64,000 bases of DNA from Galbula dea (GCA_013399015.1 VWZX01005763.1:1054001-1118000), one strand, 5' to 3'; shown: positions 14,301 to 27,913, numbered from the stretch's first letter. Numbers and translations: made by a program. The notes: generated by a model not told the origin, from the sequence alone.

Positions 14301-14632
14301 GGGGCATCTAAACATTGTTCAAACAGAAGAGACAAGCTGACTCTATGACCAGTCTCTTGGTCATGGTAGCTCTTGTCCCTTATCTGCCATGGAAGATTCA
14401 TTCATCCTGCAAATATCTAATTGCTCCTTTTCAAAGCTGAGCATTCACCTGCTCTAGTCCTTACTGGACATACTGCACCGAGGTGCAAGTGCATTGAAGC
14501 CAATTGTGTGACAATCTTTCTGACTAGTGGCTCAAGTGAAAGCCATCTGCTGATTAAAAACCATTAAACCCCCTGCCATCAGCAGCACTCTAATAAGCAG
14601 CAGCTGAGCTGCACCAGAGCAATGATACTCAC
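8371..14632 (-). other. SLIT3: SLIT3 intron within D4 (6.3 kb)
   Basis: Spliced from GTGAGT at 14632 to TTCTAG at 8371. Apart from ordinary AT-rich sequence I recognise no gene, transposon or structured array in it. Confidence 0.85.
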
Positions 14633-14704
14633 AGCACTCGAAGAGACCTGAGCCCATTGAAGGCGTGGACTGGAATGCAGCGAAGTCTGTTGTAACTCAG
14701 GATG
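14633..14704 (-). CDS. SLIT3: SLIT3 exon: third leucine-rich repeat of domain 4
   Basis: This 72-bp exon encodes ILSYNRLRCIPVHAFNGLRS followed by LRV. The ILSYNRLRCIP motif is near-invariant in SLIT D4. The PVHAFNGL segment fits SLIT3 better than SLIT2, which has PRTFDGL as I recall. The acceptor is CTTTCTCCCAG and the donor CT|GTGAGT. It joins Leu codons at both sides. Confidence 0.95.
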
Positions 14705-14901
14705 CTGGGAGAAAGAGAGAACAGAGGCACAACATTGTTATGTTCTTGGAGTATTCCACTACTAATGCAATCACAGAGAAGCATGGAAAGCCACATGCTT
14801 AAGTAACAAGAACTATGCTAATTGTTCAGCACCAGAGAGGGTGTCCAAAAAGCAATTAAAACTGCTACCAAAACTTGTTAGCAAAACTTTGGCCTACTTA
14901 C
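14705..14901 (-). other. SLIT3: SLIT3 short intron within D4
   Basis: This 197-bp intron runs from GTAAGT to CTCCCAG. It is the only short intron in the window and links the second and third D4 repeats. Confidence 0.9.
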
Positions 14902-14973
14902 AGTGTTGATAGCTGAGTCATGTTGCTGAAGGTGTAATTGGCCAATACACTTATGCTGTTGTTGCTCAAATCA
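14902..14973 (-). CDS. SLIT3: SLIT3 exon: second leucine-rich repeat of domain 4
   Basis: This 72-bp exon encodes a single repeat, DLSNNSISVLANYTFSNMTQ followed by LST. NYT and NMT are two adjacent N-glycosylation sequons. The acceptor is GTCCTCAG and the donor CT|GTAAGT. It lies only 197 bp of intron before the next exon, the shortest intron in the window. Phase agrees on both sides. Confidence 0.95.
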
Positions 14974-16053
14974 CTGAGGACAAATGCAGAGAAGAGATCA
15001 TTCATGTGTGTATGTGGGCAATAAGGCTTTTTAAAAAGGGTACATAGTTATCAGTGCTTGAAGCAAATGAAAAGCCATTGATATATTTTCCAACCAACTT
15101 TGAATAAGCTCTGAAAGTGAAGCACATCAGACTCCTCAAAAAAGCCTCAGCAATATTGAGGCATTTTCCCATTATATAGCATTAAAAAAAATCAGTGAAT
15201 ATAAGCAAATTTTTTGAGGAAAGATAAATTAATAACTGACACAAGCAGAGGTGAACCTTTAGTGGACCAACTTGCTTTGCAAGGTACCACAGGCATACCA
15301 TTTCCATATGCTCTTCACATGGACAGCTACTAAAACAGAAGTTCATTTTTCATTTGAAAGAAGTCTTTCAGGCTCAGACAGAACATTTTGTTTTGTTGTT
15401 GCTTTTCCTTGAAAACCCAAATGAGAGATGTTTCCAAAGAAAAGGTTCTTTTAAAACAGAGGGTTCCAGCTTTTCCTCCGTTTTCTGGTTTTGCCTGAGG
15501 TTGCTCTGCCCATTTGACTTCAGTATTTACCCAGCTGATTCACTTGAAAATGTCTGTTAAACCCTCCAGCCAATGGATTTCCCTCCTGTGTATTTCAGGG
15601 AGCAATGTACTGAAGAAGGTCTCTCCCTGCAGGACTCCTCACAGCAGAAACAGCTATGCAAATTTTCATTGCCTTAGCATTACGAATACTGTCTCACCTA
15701 GCCCAAATCAAGGTCAGCTCCTCTGTTAATGACCTTCACAGCTCTGCACAGGTAAATCTGCCAGCTGAAACTGTAGCAGCCTGTGTGAGAGCCAAGTCCC
15801 CTCACATAGGCTGGAAGCTCCTGCAGAGGAAGGGTCCCTGGTGCTCTCAGTCACCTCACTCACTTTCTCCACTCTTTATGAACACTTACTGGCAAGCAGT
15901 GGCCACTGTGATTACTTCCAAATTCAAATTACAGAAGGTTTTTGGGTTTTCTGGTCCCTCCCCCTCCAAATACTCACTATTTACATTCCACCTACAATAC
16001 AGTGCATAAAGAGTGATGTAATTTTCTTGACATTGAAACCATGTGTTTCTTAC
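14974..16053 (-). other. SLIT3: SLIT3 intron within D4 (1.1 kb)
   Basis: GTAAGA to CCTCAG. Nothing further recognised. Confidence 0.88.
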
Positions 16054-16122
16054 ATCAGTGTCAGGTGTCTGAAGGTGGAGAGCCCCTTTGGCACAGCAGT
16101 CAGATGGTTTCCTTCCAGGTAT
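16054..16122 (-). CDS. SLIT3: SLIT3 exon: first leucine-rich repeat of domain 4
   Basis: This 69-bp exon encodes YLEGNHLTAVPKGLSTFRHL then TL (22 codons), with one leading and two trailing bases. It is one LRR, slightly short (23 instead of 24 codons overall), as is usual for the first D4 repeat. The acceptor is CTTCTTTCAG and the donor AT|GTAAGA. It completes Leu from the previous exon and shares Ile with the next. It is placed by motif and phase. Confidence 0.94.
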
Positions 16123-19100
16123 CTGAAAGAAGTCAGATTTGACAATTACACAAACATGTTAACAAGAACTCCTGTCACTCCACCTGCACCATAAATGAGG
16201 AACATACAAAGTCAGTCCCTAAGGAAATGATCTTTGAGCCCTTGCTTTGAAACTGTACCAGTTTCTCCTTTATGTCAATTAGCCACATGTAAAGCATGAG
16301 AGAAGCTTATTGACTTACTATTTTATTTTTGTTAAGACTTGGCAGCAAATAAAGAATCTCTGGCCTACAGTAAACAGAAATGACCACTTGGTTCTTCTGT
16401 AACAGCAACTGAAGCAGGGGAGAAACACTGAATAGCTTGTGCCCTGAACTTAAAGTTACCTTTCACAAGTCTCTCTAAGATTGCTGAAAGTTGAGTGACC
16501 CTGGAAATGGTTTTGTCTTGTGCATCTAAGCTCCTTGTACAGCCAGAAGTGGAAGAGGAGCTGCACTGTCAGGTCTCTGTGCTACAGAAAGTCTCACTTA
16601 TTCCAGTGTCTACACAAACACCCTTAAGTTTGATGCCACATCCATTACAGCAGTTGCTACTATGGCACATTCACCCTCCTGACCTTTCCTTTTCAAAGAA
16701 TGCTGGCACAGGGGGAAAACTTGGTACAAATGGAAGAAAAAAGACCACATTCTCTTTGAACACAGACTCCTGCAAGCACTAAATGTATTTACTAAACAGA
16801 TTGGAAGCTGTTTGAGACACAACTGAATGTGTCCCTATTCAGACACTTGCACAGTAGGGCTAAAGCCTTTTGGGATAATGCTGTGTCCTCATAAAGATGT
16901 CTTCTGCCAGCAGTTTGCAATTCTTCCTCCACTAAAGAAATGTGAATGTTCAGTGACCAGGGGAAAATCCCTGAACAAATACAATACCTTCCAAAAGTTG
17001 GCCTAGATGTGAGCATGGCTACTCAAGACTCCCCAGCTGACCTGTGGTAGCATTTGGATGTGGGGCTTTTCCTGCTTCTTCCCAAAATAAGAGAGACAGA
17101 GCTGGAATTCTTTTCCTTAACCTTGGCTTTTAAAGGAACTGCATCTCTGGAAGATACCAGAAATAATAAGGCTCCAATGGAAACTGGCCACTGTCAAGGT
17201 GATCCTCCAGACATCTCCTAGAAGACATATCTACCTGGGAAATAAATCCTGCCTTCTTAGAAGGTATTGTGTAAGAAGAGGGCATTTCTCAGATAAAAGA
17301 TGCAATGATATTTCCTTTCCTTATGAGATACTTTGGGGGATTTTTCCTAAGGCAGACACAGGGCAGTGCACTTGATGTGGTGTGTTTTGAAAGTTAATCA
17401 AGTGTAGCCAGGAAATGCAGCCCACAGACACCAGAACACTTAGTGTGCTGCTTCTACTGCTGAAAATATCCAATAATCATGTGAAGAATTTTTATCCCAC
17501 ACATACAATTTCCTTTTCTTTGGCAACAGACCTCCTTATTTTGCATTTACTCTAGCAAACAGCAATCATCATAGCTTATTCCTGTGCAATATGTTCCCTC
17601 TCCACATTAGCTGTAACATCAGAGAGATATTTCTGTAAACTAAAGCTAAGAAAATTTCCCCCTAAACTTTCTGTTTCCATCATTTAAGGATAAAATCTAT
17701 AAACACTGCCAGGACCTCTTACATAGTACAATTTGTAACTGCCACATTTCTCCCCTTCTATTTCAGAATAATGCCCTCTCTCCATTTTCTGCTGCTTCAG
17801 CTCTCTTTTCAACTAAACTACCCCAGACTCAGAGTTACCCATTCTGCCTGCACACAGCATCCCATCCAGGCAGAGTTACCTTGGAGCACATGGTGGAGCT
17901 GACCTAGCTCCTGCTAGGATTAGGTTGGACATGCAGGACTACAGGCTTTGGAATTTCCTTAATGAAACCCCCCTATTGAAGAAATTCATCTCCCCATTCA
18001 CAAAGATCACAGGTGAGAGTGTTGCCCAGTGAACAGCCCTCACAAAGCAGTGACAGCTGGCACAGAGGATCACAAACCAGGGGTTGGGTTACTTATGCCA
18101 CATTTACACCTCCCATGGGTACTCACATTCAGGAAGTGTAAAGTCACTTGCTTCATTTTGACTAAATTTGTTATAAGTTAGTCTGAAAATGGAGTTCCTT
18201 GGTGAATTCACACAGCAAATTGTTATGCAGAAGATCCTCAGAATTCAACCACATGTTATTATGAAAACAAGGCAAACCATGTCTCATGTCATGGGCTGCT
18301 ATGGACACAGCAACTTCTTTTTCACCTTCTCTTTCATCCCCAAAAGCTGCAATTATGAAACCTCTGCATGAGGGCAGGTTAAGGTCCCAGCCTTTATTCC
18401 ATATGTAAAATCCAAAGGAAATCAAAAGCAGTTCATGGGTTAGGTATTTGAAAGCTATGTATGATTTTTCTTTAGGAAAGCAGACTCAACTCTTGCAATG
18501 TGATGAAATCCTCAGAAGTATATTTGCAGGATATTCTCTTGTTGATCTCAACATGACACAGCCTGCAATTTAAACAAACTGATGATGGCTAGTCAAGGTA
18601 TTTTTCCCCTCATTTTGCTTTCTGGTGCAATCAAAAGTCGAAGGTGAACACTTTAATCCAGTGCTTCATTATTCAGACTAACATAAACATGTGGACCCCT
18701 GGAGTTAAACTCCTACAGAAGATCTGCTCTGAATAGCTTTGGATTTCTCCTGCAAGCAAGTTGATGGTTATATAAATGGGCTAGCAGAAAGCTGCAGCAC
18801 TTATACCAGTGGTATAATTTCTGAACAAACACAATTTTACACTGAAAGATTACTGCTAATATAACTTTTCATGCATGCATAAGAACAAGCCCCCACTGCT
18901 AGACTTTTACCACATTATACAGAGAATGGCAATATTTTCTGAGCAAAAGGCATTCATTTTGAAAGCACATTTGAGTGCAATGAATTTGAAATAACCAGAG
19001 CATGCCAAGAATCAGGAGGATCTGAGATGCAACATTTGAAGAAACCAATTGCTGCAGGTGAGCTGCTGCCCACCGTGGGCCAGGTCTCTGCCAGGGGAGG

Positions 19101-20246
19101 GAGGGGATGTGAGGGCAGCACCTCTGCACCTTGCTGGGCTGGAGATGATGTATGGGGGCTGCAAGAGGACTAGAAGCTGGACAGAGTGAGTAACAGAACT
19201 ATTCCTGAGGGTGCAGGGGCAGAGCCCAGTTACAAAACTCTGTGTATTTATGTATACGTGTATATATATAAATGAAAAAACATAGATGAGGCTACAAGCC
19301 CCCTACCCAAACAAAATAAAACAAGCCATAACAGAAAGATGTGGAGGGATGATTGTATTTTTAACTCTTTTCAATCCTTAGCCAAAGGAAGATGATGTAC
19401 ATGGCATCTGGTATGCAAATCAGTTCTGGCATGAATGAAAAAGATGGTAATGCTTAGTGTCAAGTTATTAATATACAGACAGAGTCAAGAGTGGGTGTCA
19501 GCTGCCTTAATGTAGACACATGGACTAATATCCCAAACAGCCTGATTTGCTTCTTAAAGTCTCTAGACACTAGTTCACATGCCAGATTGGAAATTGTTTT
19601 TATCCCATGAATGCCTCTGGGAACGCTGAAGTCTCAGTAACAACTTGCAACCAACAAGCAATTGCCAGAGCCCAAACTGAAAAACTCCCAACCCCATGTG
19701 TTCATCTTCTCAGAAAATGCCACCACCTACCTACAAGGAAATGCTGCTTCTGAAACATTCCCCAAGTGCTGCAGACAGGTAACTGTTTGCCCAGGCTAGC
19801 CAGCACTGTGGGGTACAGCCATGCCTCGCTCTGTGCCCACACCAACCGTGCAGGCTCTCAGAGCCCAGTGCCTGCAGCGGCCCCAGGGCTCATCCACCAC
19901 CTTCCACATACACTAACAACATATATGAAAAATTTAAAACTATGCATACAAGATGACAGATGTTCTTCTTCCAACTTGTCTATTTTTATACTGAAAGCAC
20001 TTGGATGGGAGGTGATACAGCCAGCACAAGGTGCCAAAGCATCATGTAAGGATTTGAATCGCTTGGAACCTCGTTTGCGCTGCAATGTCTATTCAGCCAT
20101 AAAGTCAAGCTCTCAGTGGGAGTCTGTGCTAAGAGAAGAAACTGGAGAGAGAAATCAGTTCTCAGGCAGTAATTGAAAAGGCACAAAGCCTTTCATTTAA
20201 TGTCTTTAAATATCTCAGGTAGAATGCTACATTACAAAAACCAGAT

Positions 20247-20472
20247 AATCACAGAATCGTCAGAGTTGGAAGGGACCTCAAAGATCATCCAGTTCCAACC
20301 CCCCTGCCTGGCAGGGACACCATCCACTAGATCAGGTTACCCAGGGCCCCACCAAGCCTTGTCTTAAAAGTTTCCAGGGATGAGGCTTCCACAACCTCTC
20401 TGGGCAACCTGTTCCACTGTCTAACCACCTTCATAGCGAAGAACCTCCTCCTAATATCCAACCTAAATCTAA
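20247..20472 (-). repeat. CR1 LINE fragment, 3' end, antisense to the + strand
   Basis: The segment starts AATCACAGAATCGTCAGAGT and continues with TTGGAAGGGACCTCAAAGAT, CCAACCCCCCTGCC, GGGCAACCTGTTCCACTGTC and CTCCTAATATCCAACCTAAA. This is the reverse complement of the CR1 3' region. It is about 226 bp and truncated at its 5' end. It reads well against the consensus I remember, so it is moderately young. Confidence 0.95.
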
Positions 20473-22045
20473 TTTTATGCATCTCTAGAACTAAACTGTA
20501 GTCTAAACTTTTAAATGCAGATACCCAATACCCTAAAGTTTTGAGGCAAGTTTCATTTCCTAAAAGCAGTGGTCTGGAAGAGAATTGGACTGTGAGAGAT
20601 GAAACATCCTCAAAGCATGAAATTTAAGAGCTTCAATTACAGTTTCTTGAGAAGAAATGAAACTCAAGTACAGATCTAGGCACAAATTTGGATCTTGAAG
20701 CTTGTTAAGTTTGGGGCCCATGTGGACTCTGGATTCTGCTGCATTCGTATGTCAGACCACAACCTACAGCTATGACACACAAAGACATGGCTGTGTTTGA
20801 GGGAAAAGTCAAGCTCCAAAGTTGAACTTAACCTTTAGTCTCTATTAGTGCTAAAATCATCTTTCTGATATGCACTCAAACTTCATCAGTCATTAAATAC
20901 ATTATTTGGTAGCATTGCTGTTATTTACTGTTTCTAAAGCACCAGATCTGAAATGCAGCTTTAAGCCCTCTATTTCAGCTGTAACTAAAATAACCTTCTA
21001 CAGAACTCCTCATTCTCTCAATGGGAGAATTTTCCTCCAGAGTGAATTAGGCAGGCTGTAAAACCTTTTATGACACAGGACCATGTAAGCCTCAGCTTTG
21101 ATCTAAATTGTTTCTCTCCTTTATTATCAAAGGAAAATTCACTGAAGTTTGTGTTAAGGGTCAGTGTATAAAGCAGTGCAGATTGCCTGACAAGCAAAAG
21201 CATTTGCATTCTCAAGCAGATGATTTTCATCAGATATCTCACTTCAGAGTTATCCCTTTGATCAACAGCAATATAGGCACTAGCTTGGTACAATCTTCCA
21301 CACAGATCATAACCAAGGGCTTAGAGAATATTGATTGCAAGTGTTTGCATGGCTCAGGTAGGAGCCACTATTTCCAGCCACAAGTCAAGAGAAGTGACAA
21401 GTGCTTTGGAAGATGGAAAGGAGCACTGAGGTGGGTAGAAATACCTCCAAGGAGATGAGGCAGCAAAGGTATGGGAAGCGATTGTCCAAATCATCCTGGC
21501 AACTGGAGATTTAGCTGAATAGAGGTGTTAAAAGCAGCAACAGGGAGCAAACTGGAGGAGGGGAATAAAGAGCTGAAAGCCAGTTCTGTGGCATCCCTCT
21601 GCTAGTAAGCAGTTCAAACACTGCTGAAAACTGTTGTGCCAAGTACAGAATGAGCCTGCAGGCTAAATGAACCTAAGAGATCAAAATCACAAACGGGAAG
21701 AGAAGGTTTGTGAGGAGGGAAGGAGAAATGGCAAAAGCAATGGAAAAGAAGCCCAAAGAAAAAGAATCTCTAAGAACAATGTATGGCTGCAGGTTTTCCT
21801 TCCAATCCCATCAGTGCTATCATATAGCTCTGTGTCAGGACAACATTTGGAGTCCAGAAGATGCCCTGATTAGTACATATTTATTCTACACTACACATGC
21901 TCATTCTGTTCCAGCTTACGCACACGCCGGCCACAGAATTCCTGCCAATAGTTCTCCCTAGTGCAAACTCTTATTTGCTGTAGGTCCATAAAAGCAGCTG
22001 GATGTTGTCAGATAAGACTTTATTAGAAATAGACTATACTTTTGT

Positions 22046-22063
22046 GGGGGGGAGGGAGGGGGG
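22046..22063 (+). other. G-rich run with quadruplex potential
   Basis: Runs of 7, 3 and 6 guanines are separated by single adenines. This gives at least four G3 tracts with one-base loops on the strand that is template for SLIT3. Confidence 0.6.
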
Positions 22064-25000
22064 AAAGAAGAAAAAATTAGTGTTCACACACACTGAAGTA
22101 ATATGTAAGAGGAAAAAGAGCATGGGAAACCTAGTTCAAAGAGATTAAAGGGAAAAAAAAGCCCCCAACACTAAGCAGCAGCAAGGCTAAGTTCCAAACC
22201 AGCTCATTGCATGAACATTTTACTTCTGAACATCTGGATCAGAAAACTGAGTATATTCAAATAAACCAAGGCTTCTCTGCAGAGCAAGCAAATAGTGGGG
22301 GAAAATGTAGGCAGTATGTAAATATACAGCAAAGGAATTTGTAAGAAACAACATCATGTTTGCCTATTCCCAAGAAGCTGAAAGAAGGCTTGCCTGTGAT
22401 GATGAGGATTTTGTGAAGGACTTGCTTGGAAGCAGAAGTTTCTTGCATCATCACTGCTCTAAAAGCCAGGAGACTTAATGATCTTTTCAACTCTATTCTA
22501 GATGGAAGCCTTCCCTGCCAAGGTAATCCCTCCTCCCAAGGGTGGTACAAACCAAACACAGGGATGTCTCCTGTCATTCCAAACTCTATATATGAAGGAG
22601 AAAATGGTTTTCACATGCTTTGTCTATACACACATCCAAACCAGAAACTCAGGGAGAAAGCTGGAAGGAGCTGACCTATGTCTCCAGTCCACCACATCAT
22701 AAAACATTACTGGTGATCTTTTTTGCTGAGCTTAGGTGCAGTGAAATGTGACCTGGCAAAGGGGCTGTGCAAGAGCTATGTTCATTTTTGCACATTGCTA
22801 TTTAATACCTGCTATAATGAAAGAATTCCTAGTTTAAGACTATTTTAAGACCTCTAAAAGAATTTCAAAGAACTTCTGAGAAGGCTCTATTCAGTTGTAA
22901 CACCCTGGTTTACCCAGATGCACGTTACTTAAACATGTTGTATACAACTACACTGCAGTTTCATACAAAGCACTGGAGCTAACATGCCTTGGAAATGAAC
23001 ACATCAGCAATGGAAGTTTATAAATGGTGCATGCATAAAAATGCCACTAAAATGCTCCTAAAATCTAAAATCACTAAAATCAGGGAGGGAGCTGTGGATG
23101 ACCAGGACAAGAAGCTCTTTTAAAGCCCTTGTCTTCTCCTTGGCATGACTTCTGTCCTCAGTGACCGTGAGCTTGTGAAAGTGCCTGTTGGGAGCACAGA
23201 GACCCCAGCACACTGCCCAGATGTCTCTGACATGAGAGTGTGGAAGGGGAGAAAGGCAGCATGGGTTGCAGAAACACAAGGAAAGGGGTTTGAATCTGTC
23301 TGAGCACCTGTGACCACTGGACCAGTGACAAACAGGAAGGCATCCCTGTCCTGGAGACTGCTGGGGCTCTCTCTAGCCATGCAAAAGTGTGAGATCTTCT
23401 GCAGCAGGTAACTTCTGTGCTTCCTGGTTTCAAGTACTAAACAGATGTCCACTACTACCAGAGAAACAGAACAGCTTTAAGAAGATACTCCTGCCTTGAG
23501 ACACAGTTCAAGAGATCTAGGACTGCCCTAGGGAACCAGGGGTATTTTGTTGTGAGTAGTCTAAATACACTGAAGAAGATAAATCTCTTTCACTGTGCAC
23601 CCAGAAAGCTGTTGGGTTCTCTCTGCCAAGTTTTAGCTGTCCTCAAGATGAGGCAAGGGATGGGGCTCCACAGGACATGCTCTTTACCACAGCAGCAGCA
23701 ATCACAACTCTTAAACACAGAGCAATAAAAATACTTAAGTTCACACTAGCATCTTGGGATGTAGATGATAGAGTCCCTGCCAGATTATGGACAACATCTG
23801 TATCTCAACCTGGAAGCAGAGGAAAGGCAAATAAGATGTTTTTTTTAATAATTATTTGTTTTGTTCTTGTCACAGTTCCCACAAACACATGAAATTTTTA
23901 GCTTTGTTACCTGCAGCTCATCTCGTGGAAGAGATCCAAATAAGGAGCTCAGTGGATGCTGGTTGAGAAGGAGAGTGAGATCAGGATTGAATTTTGAGAC
24001 AGCTGGGACAGATTCAAGGTTATATTTGCAGAATATGAAATATTCAGAACCAGTCCATGGCTGACTGTGATCTGCTGACACATTTCTGGATTGAAAGCAG
24101 AAAGCCAAACTAGAGCCTGGCAGAGCCAAGAGGCTCCTGCTGAAGAAGACAGTCACGTAAACTCTTCTGAACTGAAACTGCTCAGTTCCAGGCTATTGCC
24201 TCATTTGCCAAGAAACAGCTTAAGAAAATATAGCAGTTTTCAAGAATGTGAGATTAATTTCCCTCTTTTTGTGAGAGTTATGTCGTCAGCATATCAGATA
24301 GTGTCAGGAAATTCAAACAGAAAAATTCCTCAGTGTGGCAGTGGAAATCAAAGTCACATCTGTGGTATCTTACTGCTGGCAAGTCTTAGTTGAATGCAAG
24401 GAAACCTGAACAAGAAGAGAGCAGAAATCACCTTGCAGACTTCTTTATGCTGATGACAGTACAGAAGGGAATACAGACCAGGACCTGGCTTTTAACTCAA
24501 ACCACTATTAACTATGCCCTAGCTGACAGTGTTCCAAGGATGTTTTCATTAATGCAAAGTTTCCATGCTAATTGGAGTTTCCACATACAACTTTCAGTAC
24601 ACTCCTCATTCAGCAACAAAGTGCTGCATTGGACTGGTAAAACAGTGCAAGCCCCATTCTCCCATGGTGCAGGGCATAACATGATGTGTATCTCCCTCCT
24701 CAACTGCCTTGTTCCTAAAGAGTAAAAATCATACTAGACACTAAGAATCAGGATCAGACTTTAATTCACTATGAATTTCACTGAACATGCCAACTAAACC
24801 AATTTCTTTCACATAGAAATGTGGATGAGATTGTAACAAGCTTCAGTAATGACTTACCTGGGAGAGATCTGAATAAGGACCTAAAGGGCAAAAGCTCAGT
24901 ACTTTCTATTGCCAACTGTCTAAGTCAAGCAGTTCCAACAGTGTATTTTCTTTCCATGGAAAGAAGCAAAATCCAATATAAAGTCATAGCTAGGGGTAGA

Positions 25001-25514
25001 TGAAAAGACGACTAGAAAGATGGTTCTCAACTAGGAAGAGTTTACTTTACAATTTAATCTAATTATCTGTTATTTTAGCCATTTCATGAGGCTTGGAGAA
25101 AAGAACTCATTGTTTTCACCACTGCCTTTCTTTTTCTGTTTTTCCTTCTCCTCAGAGGATAATTAGCTCACAGCTGCCAAAGTCAGGAACACATTTTCAT
25201 CATCCTTTCAAACTGCCTGTTGTGAGCTTAGGCTTCTCAGAAGCACTACAGGATTATTTAACAGTAATATGCACATTTGTTCTCTGCACACAGAATTAAT
25301 GGGTGCAAGGGTAGACAAACTCTGTTCCCATTACAGAGCAATGTATTCAGTCAAGGGACAGTATAAAAACAACAGTCAAAACGTATGGAAAGCACCAAAG
25401 CACAAAACACAAGTCACTAAACTCAGAGGCAAGATCCCCAAGGACCAACAAAGCCTCACTATGATGTCATTTCATGAACTGCTCATGAAAGGAGCTCTGC
25501 AAAAGGTAACTTAC

Positions 25515-25647
25515 AGTTCAGTCACGTCTTTGGGAATTCCTTTGGGCAATATCCGCAGCCCTTTGTTGCTGCAACGCACCACCGAGTCCACACAGGTACA
25601 CTGGGAAGGACAAGGAGGGGAAAGCAAGCAGCTGCTTTCCTCATTAC
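25515..25647 (-). CDS. SLIT3: SLIT3 exon: linker and N-terminal cap (LRRNT) of LRR domain 4
   Basis: This 133-bp exon encodes 43 codons. NEESSCLLSPP forms the short D3-D4 linker. CPSQCTCVDSVVRC is the LRRNT pattern Cx3CxCx6C, and SNKGLRILPKGIPKDVTE is the first strand. D4 is the domain through which SLIT proteins dimerise and bind heparan sulfate. The acceptor is CTCCCTCTGCAG and the donor CT|GTAAGT. The leading GT completes Gly. The NEESSC linker resembles SLIT3 and differs from the SLIT2 linker as I recall it, which supports the paralogue call. Confidence 0.96.
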
Positions 25648-27749
25648 CTGCAGAGGGAGAGAAATGGAGCATTAGGAAGTCAGATTCACAGCCCAAAGTC
25701 AGGCACTTTGAAGATAACTGCTTACAAGGACCAAGGAGGAACACCCCTGAATCCGTGGTAGCTGTCAAAATACTCTGAAGTAGATCCAGTGCTTTCCTCA
25801 GCCTACCCCCACACAGGCTCTTTAGGCACCATGAGCAACAGAACTGAACAGCAATAATTTTAAATAAATAGGTGATTGTTATTCTTTTTTTTTAAAGGAA
25901 TAGCTAGTTCTCTGTAATTCTGCAAATTACAGTAAAGCTAATTCTGTCAACCCCAAGTCACCTAGACAGATGATATTCACTATCTACTATGCTTGGGGAA
26001 ATATTTTCTTTAATTCAGCTTTTAAATGTTATTTATTTCTTTTTACTTTTTAAAGTCAGCCTGGCACTTCATTTATCATCTGAATTGTAAAGCCTCATTG
26101 TTTTTGACAAGGATAACCAGGCAAACAACAAACTGAGCAGTGTAATTCCAACTGCTGACGACCCATCTGTGCACACATAAAAATATCTACTTTCTCCAAA
26201 ACTGGTTTCAAAGGTCCATAAACAGCAGATTAAATCTTGTAATTGAAGAACAATAGGGTTTCTGCAGAAGAAACCAACTCTTTGAAGTTAAAAACATTAA
26301 AGCATGGATTTTCCCCAAGAGCAACAGGCTTTGCAAAACATAAGGCAAATGCATGCTACAGCATCACGATGTATAGGGAAGAAAACACTTAGTGGCACAT
26401 TCTCTAGATGACACTGAGAGGAACCACTCAACTGTAAGTGAGTGCAGGCAGCCTGAGCTGACCAGCATGGAGACACAGTGCTGCACTCCAAGAACACACA
26501 GCCAGCTGTCATTGTCTGCCACCTGTTTTTTTATCTCTCTGAACTGATGCAAGGACTAATTGAGACAGATCTGTTTCTTTCTTCTCTCTGCTGGGTGTAC
26601 CCATGAGCATTGAGATTAAAGAACAAGACTGGAAGTCTTGATATAAGATAACAGAATTTACCCATAAATGCATGGGTAGGGAGTCATTTGTATTCCAGGG
26701 GATGGAGAACCACCAGCAGCCTACAGAAGAACAGGGAAGATTTGGGGTTTTATACTTTTTCTACCCAGCTGAGCTTAATAAGTTTAGTAACTGGAAACAA
26801 GACTCAAAGTCTTGCACAAGCCTGCACAAAGAGCATGTTTCTTCAGCATGGTCAGTTTTCCCCTGTGTTCTGTGTTTTACCTCCTACCATCATCTTCTTT
26901 CCCATCACCATGGCTGGCTGGGGGACTGCACAACACAGAAACCTCCCAGTGGTGGAATGGCATTTTGTGGAGTAGGATTCTTTAATTTTTTTGTTCCCCT
27001 CCCAAACTAAAAGCAAATTATTCTTTAATGAGTAAACTTGGTCCCTTGAGCTCTGAGCCCAAGCACCTGGGCCTGTTGCCAGGTTGCTTGACTAGGACAG
27101 GAATTCATTTCTGCTCTTAGTAAGAAACTTCTACCACTGTTACAGTCTCTTTAGAGGTATGACTAACTGCAGCCTGCAACTCAAGTTAGCAGTGCATTCA
27201 TCAGTCAATTTTTCTCCTTGCTGTTTTCTCTAAAATCTGCTTGATCAGAAGACAGAACTGCCTGGAGAATGAAAGAAGCAGGACAATTTTTTTTAAACAT
27301 ATATGGATCCAACAAAGCACTAAGTACCCCTGAGTCATTTCAAATAATATCTACATTTTTTTATTTCCTTGTTGGTGAAGCTGAACAGTATCCAAAAGCA
27401 AAAGGCTTTCCAACAAGCACCATTCCCACTGGCTTCAGGGTGTTAAGCAAGTGTATGAATCAGGAAGTGGGAGGAAAGGCCAGGATTATAAGAAGATTAT
27501 AAACAGCAGAGCATTTGTCTATAATATATTAATTCTTATATTTAGGGGAGGACAGCAGAAATTCAGAAACTGGAAGTGGAGAATAAGAAGAAACTCCTGA
27601 TAGGGGACAATGATCTTCAGCTCTAGATGGCTGTCTTCCTCACCACTAAACTGGAATGTTTACCATGAAGTATTGCTTGACAAGAAGGGATGCCCTCACA
27701 GAGGTGCCAACACTGTCAATAAGTGCCAATTCAAACTGGATTTTCTTAC
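25648..27749 (-). other. SLIT3: SLIT3 intron between D3 and D4 (2.1 kb)
   Basis: GTAAGA at 27749 to CTGCAG at 25648. No repeat or gene recognised. A long open frame on the + strand crosses the neighbouring exon but looks fortuitous. Confidence 0.85.
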
Positions 27750-27913
27750 CATCACAGGTGAAGTCCTGGACATCTACATCTTGGATTGGAATATCCTTTA
27801 AGAAAAAGGGTTTCAAGCAGCGTGGATTTCCACTAACAATTCTCTTCTTCCTCAACCATTTCCCCAGCCAGGCCAAATGGCAGTTGCAATTAAAGGAGTT
27901 AGCCAGTAAATTA
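27750..27913 (-). CDS. SLIT3: SLIT3 exon: C-terminal cap (LRRCT) of LRR domain 3
   Basis: This 164-bp exon is the same size and phase as the caps of D2 and D4. It begins NLLANSFNCNCHLAWLGKWL, continues with RKKRIVSGNPRC, and ends DFTCD. The cysteines follow the CxC...C...C cap pattern. The acceptor is TTCTGTTTCAG and the donor G|GTAAGA. The final G joins GT of the next exon as Gly. It closes D3. The basic KWLRKKR stretch is shared across SLITs; it lies on the outside of the cap, but no function is shown by the sequence. Confidence 0.96.

Larger units (their letters stand above)
16123..25514 (-). other. SLIT3: SLIT3 intron within D4 (9.4 kb)
   Basis: Runs from GTAAGT at 25514 to TTTCAG at 16123. 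It holds a CR1 fragment (20247-20472), an AT-rich run near 19245-19275 and a G-run (22046-22063). No additional LRR exon is expected because the D4 frame is complete without one, and none was seen. Confidence 0.85.

Noticed and set aside
25269..25778. Long open frame on the + strand across the D4 LRRNT exon
   Set aside because: It is antisense to a well-supported exon, shows no domain and has no splice or promoter context; fortuitous.
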